From Candidatus Electrothrix aestuarii (GTDB taxonomy: Bacteria; Desulfobacterota; Desulfobulbia; Desulfobulbales; Desulfobulbaceae), in the NCBI GenBank assembly GCA_032595685.2, contig CP159373.1:62001-126000 (forward strand): a stretch of 64,000 bases of DNA. Direction: 5' to 3'. Positions 41,717-50,542 of the stretch are shown here, one piece after another (position 1 is the first letter of the stretch; each line of letters starts with the position of its first letter). Below the pieces are notes generated by a model. The model was not told where the DNA came from and did no database searches. It saw only the letters and a list, made by a program, of their open reading frames with translations. The position numbers and the translations under genes are program-made.

Positions 41717-44700
41717 GGTAAAGTTATTCCTGATCTTATTATTTTGTTAGTTACATCTAACGTAGTGTTTGATTTATTCAAAAAAATATTCGGTGCTACC
41801 TGTTGAACGGGAAGGTCAGTTACGTCAATCTCAATGTAATTCGTAACTTTCTTACTATTCCATGGTACTCTAAAAAGTTTTGAGGATAGTTGACCAAGTG
41901 ATAATTTACCTGCTTCAGTCGTAGCTTTTATTGCCCCGCCAATTGCTTCAGGAACAATATCAGTGAAATATTGCCCAGCACCATGCCTTGCATTTTTTGC
42001 CCCTTGTGATGCATTTAAAACACCTGATTTTAATATTCCTTGTTCTCCAGCTTCTGTTGTATAGTGATACAGTGTCTTCTTTGGCGGCCCTTTAAACTTC
42101 TTAACAACATCATCAACTTTCGTCTTACAGGCAGCAAGCCCTTTCTGTACATAAGAATATCCTCCTCTTGCAGAAGAAATGCTTTTTTTGGCATAAGAAA
42201 GCCCTTTTGATCCATATTTTGATCCATAATAAGCAACCTCTGGTGCATATTTAATTCCTGCTCCAACTATCTCATCCCCAAATTTAGCGGCATATTTAAA
42301 AACTTTAGGAGCTGCTTTAGCAGCATACTTACCCGCCGTTGCTCCCTGACCAAGAGCAGGGATCATAGCCACTCCAGATATGCTTGCATTTACATAATCG
42401 CCTTCAGCTAAATATGCTACTGCATTTATTGCATCTGGTATAATCCCTAAGACTGGAACCATACCGGCTACATCTAATATTTCGTGACGATATTTAATTG
42501 CAGTTTTTGCACCATCTACAACCCCATCTACAACCCCATTAACAAAACTCTCTCCCCAGTAGTACCCATAATAATCCCAACCTGTCACAGGATTATTATT
42601 TACATACCCATACCTATGCAAACTCATAGGACTATTCAGCCCACCACGATACACATCCTGCCCCATCCAAACCCCAGTCTCCGGCTCATAATGCCGAGAC
42701 CCGAACCAAACCAGCCCGGTGTTTTCGTCAAACTCCTTGCCGGTCAGGGTGTAATGGTTATGCGGATCAGTGAAATTACCGTTCTCCGGCAAAACCGCCC
42801 CGTAGGGATCGTATCTGTAATTATGGTGTGAATTACCGTTATGCTTGGTCAGCCCTGCAACATCGCCCTTATTGTTGTAGTGGTACCAATACATTTGCCC
42901 TTGAGTACCGCCCTTGAACTGGTGCATAAGGGCAAGGTGTCCACCTGCGCCACGGTAATAGTCGGTTCGCTGACCGTTAAGCATATCGTATTCAGCAACA
43001 GGATCAAGCCCGTCAAATACATACTCATCCCGCTTATCAACTCCGTTTCCGCCCTGTTTGGGATCGTAATGCTGTACAAGCCGACGACCTCCGCCGTCAT
43101 ACTCAAGGGTGGTGAATGCTCGGTCTATGCGGTGGTCTGCTTCCTTTTTCCCGCCTCCTACTATCTGATAATCCTGAACCTCAGCAAGGCGGTTTTCAGG
43201 ATCGTAGCTGTAATCAGCTCCATACTGCGGACCGTTACGGTCTATAAGCTGGCGGTTTATGCGGTTGCCGTTTTGGTCATAGCTGTATTCATAAATATAA
43301 TCGTCATTTTTCTTATCTGCGGCATACTCAGCCGTCAACATTTGATTGGCGGAGTTATACTCATACGAACGGTAAAAACCATCAAAGGGGGTATTTGTTT
43401 GCAGGTCGTCGTTGCTTTCCCAGCTCAGGCGGTTACCCACGGGGTCATAACTATAGGCGGTTTCCATCATCCCGCCGTTGTTCTTTAACGGCGACATATT
43501 CATATAAGAAAGCCTGTGCAGACCGTCATACTCATAAGTCTCGGTGACCACGGACGGATTCCGCCAGCCGTACTCGTTCACTGCCTTGGTGATATTCCCC
43601 AGCTTGTTATAGGTATATTCAAACCCGCTGTTAACCTTTCCGCCCTGGGTCGTCTGCCAGTTAATCCGTTTAAGGGTGCGGTAGACCTTATCATAGGCAA
43701 TTTCAGTTTCGGTCTGGTTGGGGTTCTCTATATGGGTGAGATTGCCGACCAGATCCCGAGAATAGTTTATCTCCTGCCCTGCGGGGTCGGTCATCTTTTT
43801 CAGCCAGCTGTTGGGGCTGTATTCATAGGCAACCTGATTGCCGTCGGGGTAGGTCATTCCCACCCTGTTGGAATCGGCATCGTATGAGTAGGCAAGAACC
43901 CTGTTAAAGGGGTCGTTCTGCTCAGTTGCCCTGTTCAGGGAATCATAGTTCCAAGTAGTTTGACCGAGTTTATCGGTCATACTGGTGCGGTTGTTGTTCG
44001 GGTCGTACTGATAGGCAACGGTGCTACCGTCCGCATAAGCAATACTTTGCAACATATCATCAGGAAAAAAGCCGTATTCGGTCAAATCTCCTTTGGCATC
44101 CCTGCGGGATGTACGGTTGCGGTTGCCGTCATACCCATATTGCCAAACCATGCCCAGCGGGTCGGTTTCCTGTACCAGCTTTCCTACTCCATTATGAGCA
44201 AACAAGGTTTCGGCTCCGTTGGCATTCACTATACCTGTGAGCAGACCTCTCCTGTCATAGCTGTAAGCTGTGAGGGCATTTACATCATTGCCTGCCCCCT
44301 GGTCGGTTCGGTAATTCTCATGTACCTTATTCAGACGATATACCCCGTCAAACTCGTACAAGGTCACGGTGTTATCAGGCTGTATAAGCTGGGTGCGATT
44401 GCCTATAAGGTCATAGGCATAACTTACGGTTTCGTTTTCGGCATTGGTCACTGAAACCAGCCTATCAAGTTCATCAACACTGTAGGCGGTGGAATTTCCC
44501 TCGGCATCGGTTACCCTGACAAGGTTGTTTACCTTGTCATATTCAAGGGTGGTGCTTCCACCCTCAAAATCAATAACCTCGGTTTTACGGTGGGCTGAAT
44601 CATATTTGATTTCGCCTTTGTGGTTCAGGGGATTGGTTACAAACCGCAGATTGCCTGCTAAATCATATTCAAACTTAGTGGTTACATTGGTTTCATTATC

Positions 44701-47700
44701 AGGATTAACAGCAGGCTGATAGTTTCTGATTTTGGAAACTCTGCGGTCAAGTTCGTTGTAATTATAAGCGGTCAAAATACCCATAGGGTCTTTGAGTTCA
44801 GTCAAAGAGCCGTTGGCATTATAGGCAAAAGTTCTACTGTGCTGTTCAGGGTTGATTACAGACTGGAGCCTGTTTGTGGGAGTATAAGTATAGGCGGTGG
44901 TGTATCCCCTCGGGTTCAGCTCGGCAAGGAGATTACCCATAGGATCATAAGAATATTCCCACTCAAAGCTTTCGGCATCCCGCCTTTTTATAAGCCTGCC
45001 TTGCAGGTCGTATTGAGCCGTGAACTCGTAGCCCTCGGGGTCGGTAACTGAAAGCCTGTTGCCCAACAGATCGTATTTAAAGGAGGTGGTAACGTTGGTG
45101 TCTGAATCTTCACCCGCACCTGGTAGATAATTTTCGGTTACCTCAACAGGTCGTCCGAGGTCATCATATTGAACATGCTTCACCCGTCCTTCGGGATCTG
45201 TGGAATCTGTTACAAGACCGAGGGCATTGTATGCAAAGCCCTGATGGTATCCGAGCGGGCCGTTTACATCGGTCACCCTCAGCATATTATTGTAAATATA
45301 ATTCCATTCCCGACCCTCGGGATCAGTTACCCCTGTCCGCTCGTTCATAAGTCCATAAGAAAAAGCAGTGACAAAACCAAGCTGGTTGGTAACTGTTTCT
45401 ATGCTCCCCGAGTCGGTGTAGCTGTACAGAATCTCCCCGCCATTGGGATCAAGGGATTTTTTCAGGTTATTGTTTACATCATATTCATAAGCAATATGAA
45501 AACCTAACGGTCCGTCTACAGCTGTCAGGTTTGAATTTTCGTCGTATGTATAGCTGTAGGAATTACCAAGGGGCTTGGTTTTGCCTGTGATCCGACCTAA
45601 TCCGTCGTGCTGGAATACGGTAACCGCTCCTTCGGAATCGGTCACACTGATAAGGTCGCCCTCACTGTCATAGCTGTTGACGGTGGTATTACCTCTCAGA
45701 TCAGTAAGCTGTTCAGGGAGTCCGTTCGGAGTGTAGGTAATCGCTCCGCAGTCCCCCAGCGGAAGACAGAATTTTACAAGGTTGCCGTTCTCATCATATT
45801 CATAGTTGAAAGTACGGCTTTTGTTCTCATCAATTTTTTCGGTCTTTGATTGAACAAGGCTTTTATCGTTATAGTCCCATTGCTTAGACAGTCCTAACGG
45901 ACCGTCAAGAGTAAGCATATTCCCCTTTTCATCATAGGAATAATGATACTCCCCGCCTGCGGGATCTTTGTAATAGGTACGGTTCTGGTGGTCGTCGTGT
46001 TCAAATTTCTCGGTGGTGCCGTCCGGATGAATAATTTCACTCTGCCTGCCGTCCTCATCATGTTTCTGAACAGTGATATTACCGTAACTATCTGTAATGG
46101 TGGTTGACTCGGCTACATCCTCACCATCATAGACAAAGGAGTACAGCTCGCTTTCTCCTACCGTTTGGCTTGTTACTCGGTAATTTTCATCATAACTCAT
46201 CTGCACGGACGGGAAGCCCGCAGGGGTTCTGATCTCCGTGAGTTGCTTATTATCTCCGTAAGTGTAGCTGGTTGTGTTTCCTTTTCCGTCTGTTACTGCT
46301 GTGAGTAAATCCCCGTCATACTCATAGGAAATAACAATATTTTCAGGCAATTTTGCCTCGGTAATATGCCCTTCTGAATCGTGAGTAAAGGTTATTTCTC
46401 GGTGTCCATCGCTGATTTTACTTACAGAGTCCCCTGAATAGGTGTACTCAATCTTATTTCCGTTTTTATCTTTTATTTCAAGCAACTTACCATCTAAACC
46501 GAACCGCCACACTTCAAGACTATGCTTTCTTTCAAGCAGGAAGTCCGAACCGTCTTGAGTAAGCTCATCAAAATTATCAGCGGTTGAGGCTTCATAAGCC
46601 CCGCCGTTTTTATCAAAATTCTGAGTGTGTCCGTCAGGGAACCTGATTTGTACCCCCTCATACAGCGGGGCATAGTCCATAACCAAAAGATAGGAATCAA
46701 GGTTTGATGACCAGCCCGTGCCGAAATGCTGGGGAGGTCCTGCTATTCTTGTCCGTCCTTCCTCAGTATATTCATAAACAGAGGCGGGGTCTGCCAAGGC
46801 GGAGGCGGAGTTGTAGCCCCTGCTTATAAAAAGGTCGGCTTCTCCTATTCCTGCAACGGCTCCGTCGGTCACCATCTCGGCAAAATTGCCGTTCCAAGTG
46901 CTTACGGGGTGCCCTTTAGCATTAGCAAACTGGTTCCGTCCGCATTTCCGCAGATTTTCACAGGACATCATGGCATCCTGACAGCAAACACCGCTGTTGT
47001 AGGAGTCAAGAACACCGTCAACAAAAACTAATTCATGGAATTTACAACCGTTTCCTGCTGATACCGTATAATCATTCTTTCCTCCTTTTTTCCCTTCTCC
47101 TATTGCTCCGTAAGCTCCTGACTCAAGCTTACTCATGGTGTATTCTTCACCATTGAGAGTAAGAGTAACCGTCAGATTATCTGAATTTCCAGGAACATCA
47201 GCTGTTACAAGAACCTTGCCTCCGCCCATCTGTACAAGTCGAACACTTTGAACGGTAGGAGCAAGTACCCCGTCACACGGGTCTATGGGTTCACCCTCTT
47301 TTACTGTCAGTTCACCGTAAAGAGGTTCTAAGCCATCAGGAGTGGGGATAAGTTCGTCTTTATGTGTATAGATATCAAAGGTCGCTTTATAGCTACCTTC
47401 TTCTTTTGGGGCTAGTATAACAGCTTGGACCATCCCGCTTTCCCCTGCAAGCAGGGTAAAACGAGGGTGACCCATTCCGCCATAGTCAGCAGTTTGACTT
47501 TCAGGCTCCGCAGAATTGAAGCCTAAGTGATAGTCTACAGCATCACAGTCCTCAGATGTATTTGTGACAAACCAGATAAATTTCGCATCTGCTCCTGGAG
47601 TAACTTCTCCTCCATCGGCTTTCGGTTCAGTCCATGCAAGGGTTGCGATACAATCTTGGGGCTCGGGATCTACCACTTTGGGAATTATTGTAAATTCTGA

Positions 47701-48954
47701 ACTTAATCCTCCTAATGGCAGGTCAACAAGAGCCGTTCCATCAGACTTTAATATTTTGTAATAAACCTCAAACTTATCACCGACTTCTTCTGGTGCTTTG
47801 GGCATACGGGCTTCGACAATTGTCTGTTCTCCAGGCTTTAATGAAAAAGTCGGATTATCAGAGCCTCCAAAATCTGCTGTTCCACTTTTTGGAATAGAGT
47901 CTTCAAATGCTAATCGGTAATCTACAGCCTCACAGTATTTAGCTGCATTATATACCCGCCATTTAAAAGTAACATCTGCTCCTGCTTCAATAAAATCAGG
48001 CTGCTCTGGTTGCGGACCGTAATTTTCATACATATCGTATTTGATAATGGCTGTACAACTCGTGGCATTGCTTATCACGGTATTAATTGTACTTATGCTA
48101 TTATCTACATTTGCACTCTCCGCAGAGGCAGTAACAAATGAAGCTACAACCTCCTTACTTTGCACCTCATCAGCAGTAGTTCCAGCCTCCTCAGCAACCG
48201 CAACGTCAGCGGAAACAGTGGCTGAAGAGGTGAACCCAACGGAGTCGGCAACATCCGAGGAAGAAGTTTCAGTTCCTCCATTGTCGGTCTCAGCAGTGGA
48301 GCTTGTTGTACTGACTCTATTCCTTACGACCCGCCGTGAAGCGGTGGTTTCATCCGTACCCTCTGCATTTGCCGCCTCTTCTTCAACCTCAATCCCATAA
48401 TCCCTTACAACCTCTTCAACCACCCTCATTAAAACTTGGGCGGTCTCAGGATTAACAGAATTTTCCTGATAGTCCGCATACAGATCAATATCATCGGGCA
48501 AGGAATAACGAGAACGAACGGCAGTTTCAGCCTCTGCTAAACTATTACCTTGGTAAACCTGTTTTTGTACTGCGGTGGAAACCGGCGAGACAAAGTTATA
48601 CTTTCCCGCTGGTGCGGAGAGTTTAACCGCTTTTTTGGGGGTATTACTGGAGGGGGTAGCCGATTCAACAACGATAGGGAAGTTACTGGAGCTTTCGGCG
48701 GGAAGAGTTATTGTATAGGTGCCGTCAGAGTTTGCTTGAGCGGATGGCTCGTTTGAATCACACTGACCATTTCCCGAGGTATCAAGACAGGCTTTTGTAC
48801 CTGCTGAAAAACTCTGATCTATTTGCCCTGTCAATTCAATTTTTACATCATCACTGGAACAGCCAGTAAGAATGAGTAAAAAAAGAAGAGGCGAAATAAA
48901 TAATGAAGAAAGGGAAAAACCGAGGGACCGAGTGCAAGAAGATAGACGGAACAT
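41713..48954 (-). CDS. Rhs-repeat lipoprotein with C-terminal HYD1-type ADP-ribosyltransferase toxin domain
   Basis: The 2413-residue protein starts at 48954 with AAGGA seven bases upstream. A lipoprotein signal (LILTGCSS) comes first, then a calcium-loop-like segment (CLDTSGNGQCDSNEP), a Ser/Thr/Glu-rich stretch, and two Ig-like repeats (about 300-440 and 445-565: ADVTFKWRV, AVDYRL, F.L.PGE). A DUF6531-like start and some 35 YD repeats (YDxxGN, RLxxVTDxxG) run to the Rhs core end YGYVNNNPVTGWDYYG near 2125. After a hydrophobic linker, residues about 2288-2413 form a HYD1 ART toxin: LYHYTTEAGEQGIL, HGAGQYFTDI, NYIEIDVTDLPV. The YD shell stores the toxin tip. No secretion genes lie nearby. Plus-strand ORFs over it are shadows. 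Confidence 0.92.
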   Translation of the reverse strand: MFRLSSCTRSLGFSLSSLFISPLLFLLILTGCSSDDVKIELTGQIDQSFSAGTKACLDTSGNGQCDSNEPSAQANSDGTYTITLPAESSSNFPIVVESATPSSNTPKKAVKLSAPAGKYNFVSPVSTAVQKQVYQGNSLAEAETAVRSRYSLPDDIDLYADYQENSVNPETAQVLMRVVEEVVRDYGIEVEEEAANAEGTDETTASRRVVRNRVSTTSSTAETDNGGTETSSSDVADSVGFTSSATVSADVAVAEEAGTTADEVQSKEVVASFVTASAESANVDNSISTINTVISNATSCTAIIKYDMYENYGPQPEQPDFIEAGADVTFKWRVYNAAKYCEAVDYRLAFEDSIPKSGTADFGGSDNPTFSLKPGEQTIVEARMPKAPEEVGDKFEVYYKILKSDGTALVDLPLGGLSSEFTIIPKVVDPEPQDCIATLAWTEPKADGGEVTPGADAKFIWFVTNTSEDCDAVDYHLGFNSAEPESQTADYGGMGHPRFTLLAGESGMVQAVILAPKEEGSYKATFDIYTHKDELIPTPDGLEPLYGELTVKEGEPIDPCDGVLAPTVQSVRLVQMGGGKVLVTADVPGNSDNLTVTLTLNGEEYTMSKLESGAYGAIGEGKKGGKNDYTVSAGNGCKFHELVFVDGVLDSYNSGVCCQDAMMSCENLRKCGRNQFANAKGHPVSTWNGNFAEMVTDGAVAGIGEADLFISRGYNSASALADPASVYEYTEEGRTRIAGPPQHFGTGWSSNLDSYLLVMDYAPLYEGVQIRFPDGHTQNFDKNGGAYEASTADNFDELTQDGSDFLLERKHSLEVWRFGLDGKLLEIKDKNGNKIEYTYSGDSVSKISDGHREITFTHDSEGHITEAKLPENIVISYEYDGDLLTAVTDGKGNTTSYTYGDNKQLTEIRTPAGFPSVQMSYDENYRVTSQTVGESELYSFVYDGEDVAESTTITDSYGNITVQKHDEDGRQSEIIHPDGTTEKFEHDDHQNRTYYKDPAGGEYHYSYDEKGNMLTLDGPLGLSKQWDYNDKSLVQSKTEKIDENKSRTFNYEYDENGNLVKFCLPLGDCGAITYTPNGLPEQLTDLRGNTTVNSYDSEGDLISVTDSEGAVTVFQHDGLGRITGKTKPLGNSYSYTYDENSNLTAVDGPLGFHIAYEYDVNNNLKKSLDPNGGEILYSYTDSGSIETVTNQLGFVTAFSYGLMNERTGVTDPEGREWNYIYNNMLRVTDVNGPLGYHQGFAYNALGLVTDSTDPEGRVKHVQYDDLGRPVEVTENYLPGAGEDSDTNVTTSFKYDLLGNRLSVTDPEGYEFTAQYDLQGRLIKRRDAESFEWEYSYDPMGNLLAELNPRGYTTAYTYTPTNRLQSVINPEQHSRTFAYNANGSLTELKDPMGILTAYNYNELDRRVSKIRNYQPAVNPDNETNVTTKFEYDLAGNLRFVTNPLNHKGEIKYDSAHRKTEVIDFEGGSTTLEYDKVNNLVRVTDAEGNSTAYSVDELDRLVSVTNAENETVSYAYDLIGNRTQLIQPDNTVTLYEFDGVYRLNKVHENYRTDQGAGNDVNALTAYSYDRRGLLTGIVNANGAETLFAHNGVGKLVQETDPLGMVWQYGYDGNRNRTSRRDAKGDLTEYGFFPDDMLQSIAYADGSTVAYQYDPNNNRTSMTDKLGQTTWNYDSLNRATEQNDPFNRVLAYSYDADSNRVGMTYPDGNQVAYEYSPNSWLKKMTDPAGQEINYSRDLVGNLTHIENPNQTETEIAYDKVYRTLKRINWQTTQGGKVNSGFEYTYNKLGNITKAVNEYGWRNPSVVTETYEYDGLHRLSYMNMSPLKNNGGMMETAYSYDPVGNRLSWESNDDLQTNTPFDGFYRSYEYNSANQMLTAEYAADKKNDDYIYEYSYDQNGNRINRQLIDRNGPQYGADYSYDPENRLAEVQDYQIVGGGKKEADHRIDRAFTTLEYDGGGRRLVQHYDPKQGGNGVDKRDEYVFDGLDPVAEYDMLNGQRTDYYRGAGGHLALMHQFKGGTQGQMYWYHYNNKGDVAGLTKHNGNSHHNYRYDPYGAVLPENGNFTDPHNHYTLTGKEFDENTGLVWFGSRHYEPETGVWMGQDVYRGGLNSPMSLHRYGYVNNNPVTGWDYYGYYWGESFVNGVVDGVVDGAKTAIKYRHEILDVAGMVPVLGIIPDAINAVAYLAEGDYVNASISGVAMIPALGQGATAGKYAAKAAPKVFKYAAKFGDEIVGAGIKYAPEVAYYGSKYGSKGLSYAKKSISSARGGYSYVQKGLAACKTKVDDVVKKFKGPPKKTLYHYTTEAGEQGILKSGVLNASQGAKNARHGAGQYFTDIVPEAIGGAIKATTEAGKLSLGQLSSKLFRVPWNSKKVTNYIEIDVTDLPVQQVAPNIFLNKSNTTLDVTNKIIRSGITLP

Positions 48955-49253
48955 TGTTTATTCCTTAAAAAACGAAGAGAAAAATGAATCAGTGGCCTTC
49001 TGCATAAGATAAGCAGGGACAAAAAGAGCAAAATATAGCGCAGAAGACTACAGTAATATCAACAGAAAACAATAAGGAAAAAATGGGGATATAATAATGA
49101 GGCCCCTTTCCCCTTCATGCAGAAATTTCTTACTGCCCCAAGCAAAAAAAATATACCGAATCCTCCCGTAACGCCTCTAGCATGCTTATTCTTTCCCAAA
49201 AAGTCTCCCGAAAACCTGCTTCAGGTCAGCATGCGAATCACTTGCAAAGAAAT
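48955..49253. other. Intergenic upstream of the Rhs gene
   Basis: About 300 AT-rich bases must hold the Rhs promoter on the minus strand. I see no gene and no repeat apart from the 0.9-kb direct repeat that begins at 49254. Confidence 0.5.
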
Positions 49254-50152
49254 GTTTGAAAAGAATTCCTGATTATGGGATGATAGAAGAAATTTACTCA
49301 TAGCAGAATACACCTACTCATATGTAGTTTAAATTGCGAAACTTCAAATGCCTCAACAAAAAAAACGCCCCAGCCACGCCAAAAGCACCGGCCAAACATT
49401 TTACCTTTCACCTCACCCTGAGCGGTGTCGCGGGGATAACTCTGGCTGCCTTTTGTCTCTTTCTTTGGATGTTCTTTCTGGGAATGTGGGCAGGCAAGAC
49501 TATTATATCGCCCTGCCCCTCTGCGCTTGTAGAAGAGCAAGCATATCAACAGCCTCCAACGCCTGAAACTCTCGATCTTTCTCCTGATGAGCACACAGCA
49601 ATCTGTGTTCAACCCAGAGAGCGCAAGAAACGTATTTCTCCTCAAGTACCCTCTCTGTATCAAGGGCCATAGCTACTCCAGACCCAAAAGACACATCGTA
49701 ATGATATAAAAAGAAAAAAATATGCCTCCTTGACCAAAAGCAACGAAAGGGGTACTTTGATAAAATTTTGAATATTTCGCCAGACCATAAAAATACATTC
49801 TCTTGCTCTGTTAAGAGAAGGAGGTTCCTCGGGACTTTATATAATGATAGCGCATACAACAGCTTGTACATGTAAAACCGCAACGGGCCAAAGAAACCTT
49901 CCGATTCGTCCGGCCCGGATGAGCGATGTCAAAGAGATACATAGCCTCTTACAGCGTTTTGCTGCCAAGGGCCTGCTCTTAGGGCGCTCTATCAGTTCGC
50001 TCTATGATCAATTACGTGATTTTGTTGTTTTTGACGATAACGGTATCCAGGGCGTTTGCTCGCTTCACATCTGCTGGGAGAATCTGGCTGAGATACGCTC
50101 ACTGGCTGTTGCCGAACAATATCACGGCAAAGGGATAGGTCGACAACTGGTA
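49254..50152 (+). repeat. 0.9-kb direct repeat, copy 2 (right end of accessory region)
   Basis: The segment from TTTGAAAAGAATTCCTGATT to CGACAACTGGTA matches 34020-34922. Here the acetyltransferase continues undamaged past the repeat end, followed by secA, so this is probably the ancestral locus. Confidence 0.95.
49334..49672 (+). CDS. Single-pass membrane protein
   Basis: The 112-residue product carries one membrane helix (LSGVAGITLAAFCLFLWMFF) after a basic leader, and a Pro/Glu-rich tail. It is the counterpart of 34100-34438, with Gly rather than Arg at the end of the span. It lies about 170 bases ahead of the acetyltransferase gene in the same direction. Its function is unknown; the topology suggests an inner-membrane anchor with periplasmic tail. 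Confidence 0.58.
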   Translation: MRNFKCLNKKNAPATPKAPAKHFTFHLTLSGVAGITLAAFCLFLWMFFLGMWAGKTIISPCPSALVEEQAYQQPPTPETLDLSPDEHTAICVQPRERKKRISPQVPSLYQGP

Positions 50153-50356
50153 TATTCCTGTCTTGACGAAGCTAGGAGCCTTGAGATTGCTCAGGTCTTC
50201 ACTTTGACATATCAGGCTGCTTTTTTTAACAAACTTAATTTTCATCCTATAGAAAAAAACGACCTGCCCCATAAAATATGGAGCGATTGCCTCCAATGCC
50301 CAAAATTTCCCGACTGTGATGAAGAAGCACTGATCTGGACAGCAAAAAAAAAGTAG
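49844..50356 (+). CDS. Short ArgA-type N-acetyltransferase (probable N-acetylglutamate synthase)
   Basis: The 170-residue GNAT protein has LPIRPARMSDVKEIHSLLQR, EIRSLAVAEQYHGKGIGRQL (acetyl-CoA loop Q/HGKGIG) and a family-specific tail DLPHKIWSDCLQCPKFPDCDE with three cysteines. That tail occurs in the short argA-type synthases of Desulfobacterota, which make N-acetylglutamate for arginine synthesis. The start ATG lacks a good binding site. The stop codon TAG belongs to a palindromic element (50353-50458), so the final few residues (TAKKK) may be shortened. The gene also exists as a truncated copy at 34614. Confidence 0.85.
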   Translation: MIAHTTACTCKTATGQRNLPIRPARMSDVKEIHSLLQRFAAKGLLLGRSISSLYDQLRDFVVFDDNGIQGVCSLHICWENLAEIRSLAVAEQYHGKGIGRQLVYSCLDEARSLEIAQVFTLTYQAAFFNKLNFHPIEKNDLPHKIWSDCLQCPKFPDCDEEALIWTAKKK

Positions 50357-50458
50357 GGGCAAGGGCAGGTCCCTGGGCCTGCCCGCCTAACCAGCCATCG
50401 GCCAACCCGATATAACGGGATGTTCAGGGCAAACATAGGGATTCGCCCCTCCCCCTAC
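50353..50458. repeat. GTAGGGGC composite palindromic element at the 3' end of the acetyltransferase gene
   Basis: GTAGGGGCAAGGGCAGGTCC and CTGCCC on the left, AGGGCAAACATAGGGATTCG and CCCCTAC on the right. The first TAG is the stop codon of the upstream gene. It fits the plan of 39884-39966 with extra bases in each arm. Confidence 0.82.
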
Positions 50459-50542
50459 ATACACTAAGAACACGGGTCATCCTCATTGACCTGAAAAAAG
50501 AAGAGAAAGAGAACCGCCTGGTTCTGCTTGCGGAGAGAGAGA

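Noticed and set aside
42484..48756. Many plus-strand ORFs opposite the Rhs gene
   Set aside because: They are shadows of the YD repeats; the repeated Ile/Val-rich products reflect the reverse complement of a repeat.
49298..49883. Minus-strand ORFs in the 0.9-kb direct repeat
   Set aside because: The plus frames encode a membrane-protein pattern and a GNAT enzyme; the minus products have no recognisable pattern and overlap both.
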